Assembly: GCF_042651465.1 (NCBI RefSeq)
Contig: NZ_JBHSCZ010000002.1
Span: 1 to 64,000, forward strand
Direction of reading: 5' to 3'
Origin: Ferruginibacter yonginensis
GTDB lineage: Bacteria > Bacteroidota > Bacteroidia > Chitinophagales > Chitinophagaceae
DNA length: 64,000 bases
Every line of letters begins with the position of its first letter. The stretch's first letter is position 1. The notes beneath the pieces are model-generated. The model saw only the letters and a program-made list of their open reading frames with translations, did no database searches and was not told where the DNA came from. Made by a program: the position numbers and the translations under genes. Of this stretch, positions 32,649-41,168 are shown piece after piece.

Positions 32649-33668
32649 TTAGTTATTGATGATTGACGCTGCAAAACGCTCCATTTCTTCTAACTGTGGG
32701 CTACATTGCAACAAAAAGAAATCAACCCCAACGGCTTCAAATTGTGCAACCGTATCTTTCACTTGTTGTGGCGAACCAATTAACCCAGTACGAAGTCCTC
32801 TATTACTTACTGAATAATCGTATAAAGAAACGGTGTTTTCAAGTTGCGTACCAGCTAACCATTGTTGGTAATTATCATAACCAGCCGTACCTGCTTTCAC
32901 ATTTGTAATTCTTTCCAATTCATGCTTTATTTCAGCATCTGAATTTCTGATAATGCTATATGCCGCCACACCAAACTTCATAGGAGGCAAGTTTTTAGCT
33001 GCCCTGCGTTGTTTAATATCGTTGATTCGCTTACCAATTGTTACGGGGTCATCGCCATGCATTACATAGCCATCGCAGGTACTGCTAATTAAATCTTTTG
33101 CTTTATCACTTTCGCCTCCTGCGTATAAAAACGGCCTTGGTTTACTGATTGGTTTGGGTTGTAAAATATTGTCATTTACTTCGTAATATTTTCCTTTAAA
33201 GCTGAAGTGGTCTTGTTTCCAAACATTATCTAAAACAGTTAACCATTCTTCGGTTCGGGCATACCTATCATCGTGTTGCTCAAAATGTACCCCATACTTT
33301 TCAGCTTCATCTTTCCACCAACTACTTACTACATTTAATGATACACGGCCATTACTAATATGATCAATATTAGCTGCGGCTTTTGCTAATAAGGCAGGGT
33401 TATGAAAAGTAGGTCTTACTGCTACCATCAATTCAATTTTTTCAGTAACAGCAGCTAAGGCTGCTGTGGTGCTCCAAGCATCTAAACTTGGTGCATCAAT
33501 CCCTTTTATATCATTTAAATTTAGCTCAGCAATTAAGGAAACATCGAACCCAATTTGTTCGCTACGAATGGCTAATTTCTTTACGTAATTCCAATCTGCT
33601 TGCATATGCTCGTCTTCTACATTACGCAACCAACCGCCAAAAACTGGCAACCAATAACCATATTTCAT
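32649..33668 (-). CDS. LLM class flavin-dependent monooxygenase (SfnG/SsuD-like)
   Basis: A 339-residue member of the bacterial luciferase-like superfamily that uses reduced FMN and O2. The N-terminus YGYWLPVFGGWLRNVEDEHM, then LIAELNLNDIKG, APSLDAWSTTAALAAVT, LMVAVRPTFHNPALLAKAA and LNVVSSWWKDEAEKYG closely follows the dimethylsulfone monooxygenase SfnG and alkanesulfonate monooxygenase SsuD group. Cleavage of a C-S bond for sulphur scavenging is the likely role by family; the neighbouring ATP-grasp gene does not help to define a substrate. No flavin reductase gene is beside it. It lies 19 bp downstream of the ATP-grasp gene, so they form an operon. Confidence 0.85.
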   Translation of the reverse strand: MKYGYWLPVFGGWLRNVEDEHMQADWNYVKKLAIRSEQIGFDVSLIAELNLNDIKGIDAPSLDAWSTTAALAAVTEKIELMVAVRPTFHNPALLAKAAANIDHISNGRVSLNVVSSWWKDEAEKYGVHFEQHDDRYARTEEWLTVLDNVWKQDHFSFKGKYYEVNDNILQPKPISKPRPFLYAGGESDKAKDLISSTCDGYVMHGDDPVTIGKRINDIKQRRAAKNLPPMKFGVAAYSIIRNSDAEIKHELERITNVKAGTAGYDNYQQWLAGTQLENTVSLYDYSVSNRGLRTGLIGSPQQVKDTVAQFEAVGVDFFLLQCSPQLEEMERFAASIINN

Positions 33669-33687
33669 AAGTGTAATTTTAATTGTA

Positions 33688-34659
33688 TTAAGCTATTGTT
33701 GTAGTGTTTTGTAACTGACTTTGTGCTACCAAATAATCAACAAGTTTATGATGTGGATTAAAACCAATAACATTTACCGCATCAGCTACGAAGTTTGATA
33801 AGGCATTAACATCATAATATACAATAGAACCATCTCTATCATCAATCATATATTCAATACCGCCTACATCAATGCCTGCATGTTGCATTATGGTTTCAAT
33901 GGCTTCAATTACTTCATGTGGAGGTGTATAGGCTGTAACTTTCATGCCGTTTTTTGGTGCATCTACTGCACATGCATTACGAACGAGCTCTTTACCATCA
34001 TTGGTTTGGCAAATATCAGCCGGACATAAATTGAAACTATCACCATTAGTATACACATTAATACCGTACAAGTATTTACCACCAATGGTTTCAACTCTTG
34101 TAATATGGCCGCCACGTGCTGGAACAAACTCCTGCACCAATGCTGTTTTATCAACCCCAAAATCAATATCGTTTTCATCAATAGCTTGTTGTAAAGCAGC
34201 CACATCGTTAAACTTAGTAATGCCTGCACCACTACCACCAATATTAGCTTTCACCACAATAGGAAAACGCAAACCCTCCGTTGCTGCCACTAATTGCGAA
34301 ACATGGTTCACTACTTTTGAAGCCGGATAATGATACCCCAAACGCTTCATCAATGAAAGCTGCATGGCTTTAGATGTTTCGTAGGTAAATGCTTTATAAC
34401 CGTTAATTGTTTTAGTACCATTATCTTCCAAATGCTTCAAATAACTTAATGTAAAAAACAACCCTTGTTCACCATCTCTTAAATAAGCTGATGGGCTCAT
34501 ACGGTTAAAAAACAAACTATAATCAACTGATGTATTTTCAATATCGTATGTATGTTGCGTTGGGTTTAATGCTACATAAGGAATACCCCTTTCATTGAGC
34601 ACTTCAAACAAAGGCTTAAACCAATCAGGGTGTTCGTAATAAATGGCAAATGGTTTCAT
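33688..34659 (-). CDS. ATP-grasp ligase (RimK-like)
   Basis: A 323-residue cytoplasmic protein. A Rossmann-like N-terminal domain (FAIYYEHPDWFKPLFEVL) is followed by an ATP-grasp core: FPIVVKANIGGSGAGI (Lys and Gly-rich loop) near residue 140, ALVQEFVPARGG near 178 and GGIEYMIDDRDG...YYDVNALSNF near 275, with the metal-binding acidic and Asn residues. It should ligate a carboxylate to an amine, as RimK and related peptide ligases do; the substrate is unknown. It is the first gene of an operon with the flavin monooxygenase, which could hint at a joint sulphur- or amino-acid-related pathway. Confidence 0.8.
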   Translation of the reverse strand: MKPFAIYYEHPDWFKPLFEVLNERGIPYVALNPTQHTYDIENTSVDYSLFFNRMSPSAYLRDGEQGLFFTLSYLKHLEDNGTKTINGYKAFTYETSKAMQLSLMKRLGYHYPASKVVNHVSQLVAATEGLRFPIVVKANIGGSGAGITKFNDVAALQQAIDENDIDFGVDKTALVQEFVPARGGHITRVETIGGKYLYGINVYTNGDSFNLCPADICQTNDGKELVRNACAVDAPKNGMKVTAYTPPHEVIEAIETIMQHAGIDVGGIEYMIDDRDGSIVYYDVNALSNFVADAVNVIGFNPHHKLVDYLVAQSQLQNTTTIA

Positions 34660-34761
34660 CTATAAAAAAATTTTTACAAATCTAATACTATACCATATTA
34701 GTATAGTAATATAAACTGTAAACTTTAAGTAATTTTACCAAATAAGTAAACATAGTGATGC

Positions 34762-35163
34762 ATGCAAACCATTAAGGAAACTGAATATGATGTGCAGATA
34801 AGTGAAGCCACAAAATTGTTGTTGCAAGCACAAGTACAAGAAGAGCGGCAAGTGATTATACACGGAAGTTTTAAAGCTGCCGATGAAGATACTTGTATTA
34901 GAATTTGGAAAACAACCTACTTAATACCTCAAGAAACACCCCAACAAAAAAGTAGCTTGTTATTGGTAGATAATATTACCTTACACCCACAATGGACGTA
35001 CGTGTATTGCAATGAAACCATTTACTTTACACTCATTTTTGAAGGCTTACCCAAAAATTGTAAAGCCTTTGATTTTGTAGAGCTCATACCCGAACCCGGT
35101 GGATTTTACATTGCTAATATTCAACGCAATGCTACAGATGTATATTATATAAAAATTGCTTAA
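34762..35163 (+). CDS. hypothetical cytoplasmic protein
   Basis: A 133-residue beta-rich protein without signal peptide or membrane segment (VIIHGSFKAADEDTCIRIWK, SSLLLVDNITLHPQWTYVY, FTLIFEGLPKNCKAFDFVEL). No family was recognised. It is closely followed, within 10 bp, by the ChaN-like gene, so the two may be co-transcribed. Confidence 0.6.
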   Translation: MQTIKETEYDVQISEATKLLLQAQVQEERQVIIHGSFKAADEDTCIRIWKTTYLIPQETPQQKSSLLLVDNITLHPQWTYVYCNETIYFTLIFEGLPKNCKAFDFVELIPEPGGFYIANIQRNATDVYYIKIA

Positions 35164-35173
35164 TACTTGTGAT

Positions 35174-36028
35174 ATGAAAAAGTGGATGTTGCTTATTGTT
35201 ACTATTTATGGTGTAAGTACAGTTAAAGCACAACAAAAACCAGCTTATGTATTGTACAATAGCAATGGTAAAAAAGTAGGGTATAACAAAATGATTAAAG
35301 ATTTAGTAGAACAAGATGTAGTACTGTTTGGGGAATATCATAACAACCCTATTAGTCATTGGTTGGAGTTAAGTGTTACCAAAGATTGTTATGCAAAAAT
35401 ACCGTTGATATTAGGTGCTGAAATGTTTGAGCAAGATGACCAACCTGCACTAACTGCTTTTGTTCAAGGAAAAACAAATGAAAAAACATTTGCATCATCA
35501 GCCCGATTTTGGTCTAATTACGCAACTGATTATGCACCAATCATTCAATTTGCACGTGAGCATACAATTGAAGTGATAGCTACCAACACACCTAGAAAAT
35601 ATGCTGCATTGGTAGCAAAAAATGGCTTCAGCGCTTTAGATACATTGAGTAGCGCAACTAAAAATTTAATAGCGCCATTACCCATCGCTTTTGATTCAAC
35701 ACTACCGGGTTATAAAAACATGATTGCCATGATGGGTGACCATGGTAGTGCTAATATGGTAAAAGCACAGGCTTTTAAAGATGCTACCATGGCTTATTTT
35801 ATACAAACCAATACTATAGCAGGAAAATTATTTTTACACTTCAATGGTAGTTACCACAGCGATTACCATGATGGCATTTTTTGGCATTTACGCAATAGCA
35901 ACCCAGCTTTAAAAATTAAAACCATTACCACTGTAACACAAAAAAATATTAAAAAACTATTGGCAGAAAATAAACAAAAAGCGGACTATATTATTTGTGT
36001 TGATGAAGATATGACCAATACCTATTAA
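35174..36028 (+). CDS. ChaN-like haem-binding-uptake (TraB/Tiki superfamily) exported protein
   Basis: A 284-residue exported protein with a signal peptide ending at STVKAQ. The ChaN core is visible: DVVLFGEYHNNPISHWLELS near the N-terminus (E and H of the metal/haem site), ILGAEMFEQDDQPAL, and a C-terminal LFLHFNGSYHSDYHDGIFW with conserved His residues. ChaN binds haem dimers and is linked to iron uptake; here haem or metal binding is by family only. The ATG at 35174 is chosen over an in-frame ATG 18 bp upstream because it starts the signal peptide. The 3' end overlaps the AhpD-like gene on the other strand by 4 bp. Confidence 0.8.
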   Translation: MKKWMLLIVTIYGVSTVKAQQKPAYVLYNSNGKKVGYNKMIKDLVEQDVVLFGEYHNNPISHWLELSVTKDCYAKIPLILGAEMFEQDDQPALTAFVQGKTNEKTFASSARFWSNYATDYAPIIQFAREHTIEVIATNTPRKYAALVAKNGFSALDTLSSATKNLIAPLPIAFDSTLPGYKNMIAMMGDHGSANMVKAQAFKDATMAYFIQTNTIAGKLFLHFNGSYHSDYHDGIFWHLRNSNPALKIKTITTVTQKNIKKLLAENKQKADYIICVDEDMTNTY

Positions 36029-36369
36029 CCCTCTTGTAAAGCCTCCCAATACTCAGCCGCTCTACGTGTATGCGGAATAACAATAGTACCGCCAACAATA
36101 TTAGCTACTGCAAACAACTCGTACATTTCATCAGTACTTACTGCTAACTCATGGGCCTTGCCTAAGTGGTACTTAATACAATCATCGCAACGCAAAACCA
36201 TACTTGCAACTAACCCCAATAACTCTTTTGTTTTAACATCTAAGGCGCCAGCTGCATAGGTATTCGTATCTAAATTCCATAAACGCTTAATAACTAAGTT
36301 TTCTTTACTTAAAATTACCTCGTTCATTTTGGTACGATACTCGTTGAATTCGTTTACGATATTGCTCAT
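36025..36369 (-). CDS. carboxymuconolactone decarboxylase family protein (AhpD-like)
   Basis: A 114-residue all-helical protein with the AhpD-type redox motif C-x2-C followed by a His: VLRCDDCIKYHLGKAHE. Such proteins act as alkylhydroperoxidase-type disulphide reductases, or decarboxylases when the Cys pair is missing; here both Cys are present, so a redox role is more likely. A -7 element lies 17 bp upstream of the start. Confidence 0.85.
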   Translation of the reverse strand: MSNIVNEFNEYRTKMNEVILSKENLVIKRLWNLDTNTYAAGALDVKTKELLGLVASMVLRCDDCIKYHLGKAHELAVSTDEMYELFAVANIVGGTIVIPHTRRAAEYWEALQEG

Positions 36370-36385
36370 ATTAATAATTTTACAG

Positions 36386-36393
36386 CAAAGGTA
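36386..36393 (-). promoter_or_regulatory. -7 promoter element (TACCTTTG)
   Basis: A perfect TAnnTTTG on the - strand just before the AhpD-like gene. No -33 box at normal spacing (the nearest TTG on that strand is 28 bp away). Confidence 0.45.
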
Positions 36394-36514
36394 ATTGCCT
36401 AATCATATATATCGTTTGTTACAAGTAACGAAAGTGGATATTTTTAATAGTTTACTAACGATACAATTTTTATACTGCAGTTTTAATCATTTACATTTGT
36501 TGCAAAAATTACAA

Positions 36515-37306
36515 ATGAAATTGTTTAAAAAAATCATCATTTTTACTGCAATGTGCTACCTCCCTTTTACGAGTAGTGCTTGGGGTATTATAGGGCACAG
36601 AGTTGTAGGCGAAATAGCAGATAGCTACTTAACAAAAAAAACAAAGAAAGCGATAGCAGCTATATTAGGTAATGAAAGTGTAGCGATGGCTAGTAATTGG
36701 CCCGATTTTATTAAGAGCGACCCAAATTATAGGTACCTCAATAATTGGCATTATGTAAACCTAAAAAGCGATTTAACTTTTGATGAAGTAAATAATTTTT
36801 TAACCGCCGATACTGCTACTGATGCTTATACTAAAATTAATTTTTTAGTAAACGAAATGAAAACCAATACCCTATTGCCTAACGAAACCAAGGTAATGTA
36901 CATTCGTTTGTTAATTCATATAATTGGCGATATACACCAACCCATGCATTTGGGCAAGCCAGATGATAGAGGTGGCAATGCCGTAAAATTAAAATGGTTT
37001 GATGAACCTACTAACCTACATGCGGTATGGGATGAAAAATTAGTGGAATTTCAAGAACTAAGCTATACTGAATATGCAAAAGCCATTAACTTCATCACAA
37101 AAGAACAACGCAACAGTTGGAAACAACAAAGCCTTGTTCAATGGATTTATGATACTTATACTTTAACTGGTAAAGTATATGCTGAAAGCAAGCCTGATAG
37201 CAGGTTAGACTATCTCTATAATTTTAAATTTTTAGCACCAATGAACGACCAGCTTTTAAAAGGTGGTTTTCATTTAGCTACGGTTCTCAATGATATTTTT
37301 AAATAG
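36515..37306 (+). CDS. S1/P1-type zinc nuclease
   Basis: A 263-residue secreted nuclease cutting single-stranded nucleic acids. The signal peptide ends at TSSA, so the mature protein starts with W-G, the N-terminal Trp that binds zinc in this family. Other ligands are visible: GHR (His), SNWPDFI (Asp), NWHYVN (His), LLIHIIGDIHQPMHLG (two His and Asp) and NLHAVWDEKL (His, Asp). The ATG at 36515 is used because 40 in-frame codons upstream do not form a signal peptide. It has a terminator of its own. Confidence 0.9.
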   Translation: MKLFKKIIIFTAMCYLPFTSSAWGIIGHRVVGEIADSYLTKKTKKAIAAILGNESVAMASNWPDFIKSDPNYRYLNNWHYVNLKSDLTFDEVNNFLTADTATDAYTKINFLVNEMKTNTLLPNETKVMYIRLLIHIIGDIHQPMHLGKPDDRGGNAVKLKWFDEPTNLHAVWDEKLVEFQELSYTEYAKAINFITKEQRNSWKQQSLVQWIYDTYTLTGKVYAESKPDSRLDYLYNFKFLAPMNDQLLKGGFHLATVLNDIFK

Positions 37307-37323
37307 TTGCAAAAATTATTTGT

Positions 37324-37362
37324 AAAAAAAGTCCACTTACATTTTGTAAGCGGACTTTTTTT
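37324..37362. terminator. bidirectional Rho-independent terminator
   Basis: AAAAAAAGTCC-A-CTTAC (37324-37340) pairs with GTAAG-C-GGACTTTTTTT (37346-37362). It serves the S1/P1 nuclease gene and the convergent amidase gene, whose stop codon overlaps its T-run. Confidence 0.85.
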
Positions 37363-39106
37363 ATTGTTGCTGTGCTGCTAAAAAATCTTTAATACCTGCC
37401 ACAATTTGATTGGCCATTTTTTGTTGAAAACCTGCATCCAAAACCAGCGCCTCTTCATCAAGGTTGCTTAAGAACAATGTTTCAATTAATGCATTAGGGT
37501 ACTCCGTAGGACTGTTCAACATAAAATTGAAAGCCCCAATGTTACCATACTCAGATAAACCTAACTGTAACATACGTTGGTGTATAAAATTACTAAATGC
37601 CTTAAAGCCAATATATTTATACAAGGTACTGGTGCCACTAGCTCTAAAGGGATCAGCAGATGAATTAAGGTGAATACTAATGAGCAAATCTGGCACACTA
37701 TCTCTGTAAAACAAAATGCGTTCTTTATTATCAAAAAACTGCTCTTTGGTTCTTGTCATAATAACGGTTGCACCTTCTTTTTGTAAAGCTTGTTGCAGTT
37801 GTAATGCAATAGCTAAAGCAATATTTTTTTCGGCAACACCAGTAGCACCACCTGCACCCGTATTACTACCACCATGGCCAGCATCAACCGCAATGGTTAA
37901 ATTTTTTAAACTCAAACTTTTAGGCTGTTGCTTTACTTTTATAATGAGTGCATTACCCTTATAAAAAATGCTGTAACCCCAATGTTGTGTATGTTTTAAA
38001 GTGATGGAAACTCTAAAAACTTGCTCTTGCACTTGTTCAACATTTACAGCTTGTATTTCTTTAGCTGATTGTAAATGAGTAATCCAATTGGTATTGTTGG
38101 TGGCACCAAATACATCAACAGCAATGGTAGATGGGTTTAACAACTGCATTGATTGGTATGGTAATTTTGCTGTAAGTGCCACCGTTACATAGTCGTAAAC
38201 ACTATCGCCAGCAACTTGTATTTTGTCAGTAAGTGCTTCGCCAGCAAAAGTACCTTTAGGGGCTAGCGTAACTACATCATCAGGAATATAAGCTGTTCGG
38301 TAAGGCGTAAGCGCCACTTTATAATGCGTACCTACTTTACCAATAATTTTTAAAGGAATTAAACTATCTATATAGCCAATTTTTGCACCGCCAAGTCTAT
38401 CATCACCTAAGCCATATTCTAAATGTGCTAACCTACCTTTAGTAAGGCAAACATCAGCACTGAGGGTTGATAGTACTGAAATGGTATTGGGTGCTTCTTT
38501 GGTAAGTGTTTGTCCGTCAGTAGCTGTAATAGTTATAGGAAATTTATACGACCGAAAATCATCTGTTGTTTGTACCACATACTCCCCTTGATAAATACCC
38601 GGCATTCCATTTGTTTTTGTGAGGGGCATTTCATACAATACGGTATTTTTAAAAGTAGTAACCAATGCATTGGGCAGTGCTTTTATTTTAAACTTAATAA
38701 TGTCGCCTGGCTTTACTACAATGTTACCTTCAGGAAAAGTTTCTATCCGTTCAATACTTAATGATGTTACAGGTGCAGCAGGTTTAGGTATGGTGTATGT
38801 ATATGAAAGTGATTTGGTTACTGATTTATTACTTTGATTATTTGCGTTGATGATTAAACTTGTATCGCCAGCTACTAAATTTAGCTCATAAGCAAAAGCC
38901 CCTGTAGTATATACTTTTACAGGCGTATTATTAATAGTTACTGAGCATGTTTTACAAGTACTACCAATAATAAATTGTCGAGCTGTTGAAACAGCATTTT
39001 CTTGCTTTAGCGGATTGACCAATTTTATAAATGGCTGGTCTGTTTGGGCATTTGTTATAAAAAATACACATATCAATACACAAGAGCCTACTAATTTATA
39101 AAGCAT
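37361..39106 (-). CDS. N-acetylmuramoyl-L-alanine amidase (Amidase_3)
   Basis: A 581-residue exported cell-wall hydrolase. The signal peptide ends near FFITNAQ. Residues about 25-400 are beta-rich and include an SH3-like segment. The catalytic domain is at the C-terminus: zinc ligands in AVDAGHGGSNTG, GVAEKNIALA and LLISIHLNSSAD, and the catalytic Glu in NALIETLFLSN. It cleaves the bond between MurNAc and the stem peptide, probably in cell separation. Its start lies 30 bp downstream of the lycopene cyclase stop, so it could share the carotenoid transcript. Confidence 0.9.
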   Translation of the reverse strand: MLYKLVGSCVLICVFFITNAQTDQPFIKLVNPLKQENAVSTARQFIIGSTCKTCSVTINNTPVKVYTTGAFAYELNLVAGDTSLIINANNQSNKSVTKSLSYTYTIPKPAAPVTSLSIERIETFPEGNIVVKPGDIIKFKIKALPNALVTTFKNTVLYEMPLTKTNGMPGIYQGEYVVQTTDDFRSYKFPITITATDGQTLTKEAPNTISVLSTLSADVCLTKGRLAHLEYGLGDDRLGGAKIGYIDSLIPLKIIGKVGTHYKVALTPYRTAYIPDDVVTLAPKGTFAGEALTDKIQVAGDSVYDYVTVALTAKLPYQSMQLLNPSTIAVDVFGATNNTNWITHLQSAKEIQAVNVEQVQEQVFRVSITLKHTQHWGYSIFYKGNALIIKVKQQPKSLSLKNLTIAVDAGHGGSNTGAGGATGVAEKNIALAIALQLQQALQKEGATVIMTRTKEQFFDNKERILFYRDSVPDLLISIHLNSSADPFRASGTSTLYKYIGFKAFSNFIHQRMLQLGLSEYGNIGAFNFMLNSPTEYPNALIETLFLSNLDEEALVLDAGFQQKMANQIVAGIKDFLAAQQQ

Positions 39107-39136
39107 AAATAAGGTTTAAAAGATGGCTAAATGCTA

Positions 39137-39835
39137 CTAGTACGAAATTTGTGAACGCTTTAGTAGTTTCTCGTACAATATAATATTCCAAATTACTAAT
39201 AACATGCCGTAAAAAGTATCTTCAATAGGAATGGTGGTGATACGAATACCCAAATTTTCGGCATTATTGTACAACACTACTGGTATGGCTGTTAAAAAAC
39301 CATTGACCACCATAAAAGGTATAATGATAATGGCGTAAGCAATTAAAAAAGCAGTATTGTTAAAAGAAGCAAATGCTTGTTTAAACATTGATACAATAAA
39401 AATGAATGCTGCTAAAAATATAGCTGTATAAAATGTGTAGTATAAATGATTGAACATAATGGCAATACCCAACATGGTTATTGCTAAACCGTATAAAATA
39501 TTTTGGGCTGTTTTGGTTGATTGTATATTGGGAAAATAACAACGTATACATTCATAAATAAATGTACAGCAGTAGGGCACTACAAAAAAGAATAGCACTT
39601 CTTCAACCGGTAAATTTACAATGCGTATATTAGTAATGTAATCTGTGTTGAATGACCATACATTAAGGTGTGTAAAAACAACATCCCACACAATATAAAA
39701 GAGTGCTGGCAATAACATGGCACTAAAAACGGCTGGCCATTTACGGTAAAAGGCTACTTTTTTATCGAAACTTAGTGCCAAAGGGCCGGCTATAGAACCT
39801 GCTAAAATTAAAAAGTATGTGTAGTGGGTATTCAA
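39137..39835 (-). CDS. crtYcd: lycopene cyclase domain protein (CrtYc-CrtYd type)
   Basis: A 232-residue integral membrane enzyme with six or seven hydrophobic segments in two similar halves. The signature PVEEVLFFFVVP lies near residue 75, and IPIEDTFYGMLLV repeats the motif near residue 208; these are the heterodimeric cyclase halves fused in one chain, as in many Bacteroidota. It cyclises the psi ends of lycopene to beta rings. Together with CruF and CrtD upstream it probably closes one end only, giving gamma-carotene. It is separated from crtZ by 155 bp containing a structured repeat. Confidence 0.88.
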   Translation of the reverse strand: MNTHYTYFLILAGSIAGPLALSFDKKVAFYRKWPAVFSAMLLPALFYIVWDVVFTHLNVWSFNTDYITNIRIVNLPVEEVLFFFVVPYCCTFIYECIRCYFPNIQSTKTAQNILYGLAITMLGIAIMFNHLYYTFYTAIFLAAFIFIVSMFKQAFASFNNTAFLIAYAIIIIPFMVVNGFLTAIPVVLYNNAENLGIRITTIPIEDTFYGMLLVIWNIILYEKLLKRSQISY

Positions 39836-39873
39836 CTTTATACAAGTTTATTAAGTGAATAAGGTTTGAACTT

Positions 39874-39985
39874 TAGGGGTGCCCATGCGTAAGGGATTGA
39901 AGCAGCTGTACCCCACAAGCCACCACAGGTGGCTGAGGCGTACAGGCGTAAAGCCCGGTGCCCCTCTACAGGGCATACGCCCTAG
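39874..39985. repeat. REP/MITE-like structured element
   Basis: About 110 bp, much more GC-rich than its surroundings. It contains a perfect hairpin AGCCACC-ACA-GGTGGCT (39918-39934), outer segments AGGGGTGC near the left and GCCCCT near the right, and a terminal GGGCATACGCCC hairpin. It occurs once in the window. The pattern is that of a repetitive extragenic palindrome or small mobile element between two carotenoid genes. Copies elsewhere in the genome would confirm this. Confidence 0.55.
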
Positions 39986-39990
39986 TTGTT

Positions 39991-40467
39991 TTAAAAAACA
40001 TTTCTTCTTTTATCTGCCTGCACTTTTTCCCAATACTTTTTAGCAACATACAACATCCCAAAACTTTCGCCATGCTCTTTATTGATGTGTTTGTGGTGCA
40101 TTTTATGTGCCCAACGGATGGTGCGTACATACACATTATTGCTACGTGTAAACCATTTAAAGCGTTGGTGAATTATTACATCATGTACTAAAAAATAAGC
40201 TAAACCATACATAGCTATACCAAAACCAATGGCAGCTGCAATATACTGTTGGTGCTGTAAGCCCAACATAATACACAACCAACTCGGTATAGCAAAAATG
40301 AGAAAGAATGCATCATTCTTTTCGAATAAATGCCCGTTTGGTTTATGATGATCTTCATGCAAATACCACAAAAAACCATGCATTACATATTTATGGGTAA
40401 GCCATGTAATACCTTCCATTGCAATGAAAGTGGCAAGTGTAATGGATATATAAAAAATTGCGTTCAT
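39991..40467 (-). CDS. crtZ: beta-carotene 3-hydroxylase
   Basis: A 158-residue di-iron membrane hydroxylase. The histidine boxes are HKYVMH, HEDHH, HDVIIH and HKMHHKH, all in the expected order between four hydrophobic segments. It adds a 3-hydroxyl to the beta ring of carotenoids. Its ATG overlaps the stop codon of the CruF-like gene by 4 bp (ATGA), so they are translationally coupled. Confidence 0.92.
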   Translation of the reverse strand: MNAIFYISITLATFIAMEGITWLTHKYVMHGFLWYLHEDHHKPNGHLFEKNDAFFLIFAIPSWLCIMLGLQHQQYIAAAIGFGIAMYGLAYFLVHDVIIHQRFKWFTRSNNVYVRTIRWAHKMHHKHINKEHGESFGMLYVAKKYWEKVQADKRRNVF

Positions 40468-41168
40468 AAAAATGTTCTTAATAACATGAAAAACAGCAAC
40501 ATAATGAGTAGCAAATTTACTGCAAAAATATTGCGTTTATTAAAAGACAGTATGTTAAAAACTGCTAGTAATGCAGCACTAATCACAAACCAACATACGT
40601 AATTGTAAAATGGTATAGTACCATCGCCCAACCATTGCCAATAGCCAAGTTTTACAGCTATAGGTTCAAGCACCCAATCGAACAACACAGCTAAAAATGC
40701 GGCATCCACCACAATTGTAATAAAATGAATAGCTGGAGTAGGCGCCCCAGTTACTTCACTTAATTTGGCTGATAGTTTTTGTAAAATAGTATACACCGTT
40801 ACACCACAACAATAAACTATAATGAACCAGTTAACACCAATAAGTAATGGTACATTTTTTACACCTACACCTAAAGTTGGTCCGTATGCATAATTACCAA
40901 ACAGCAAGCCTGATGAAGTACCAATTATTTCAACAACAATACCTGTAACAAAACATACCGCAAAAAATACCAAGAAAGGCGTATTGATTTTTTCTTGTGT
41001 ATAAAAAAGTAAACCCAGCATTAAAAGCATGTTAAGCGGTGTTGCTTTTGCCATGAGGTTACTATCAAAAAATAAAATGCCAATTAAACCAATTGCATGA
41101 AACAAAATAGCAACAGCCGTTGCTTGCTGTGTTTTAGTTTTAAGCATGTGCTGCCACTTTAACATCAC
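40464..41168 (-). CDS. cruF: carotenoid 1,2-hydratase, CruF family
   Basis: A 234-residue polytopic membrane protein of the carotenoid biosynthesis (CruF, PF04240-type) family. The segments VVEIIGTSSGLLFGNYAYGP, PLLIGVNWFIIVYCCG and AVLFDWVLEPIAVKLGYWQW are characteristic, with conserved acidic residues in membrane segments. CruF adds water to the psi end of gamma-carotene to make the 1'-hydroxyl. It overlaps the crtD-like gene by 29 bp. Confidence 0.85.
   Translation of the reverse strand: MMLKWQHMLKTKTQQATAVAILFHAIGLIGILFFDSNLMAKATPLNMLLMLGLLFYTQEKINTPFLVFFAVCFVTGIVVEIIGTSSGLLFGNYAYGPTLGVGVKNVPLLIGVNWFIIVYCCGVTVYTILQKLSAKLSEVTGAPTPAIHFITIVVDAAFLAVLFDWVLEPIAVKLGYWQWLGDGTIPFYNYVCWFVISAALLAVFNILSFNKRNIFAVNLLLIMLLFFMLLRTFL

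Noticed and set aside
39958..40191. ORF opposite crtZ and others opposite katG, korA, crtI and the polysaccharide genes
   Set aside because: Shadow frames of well-supported genes.
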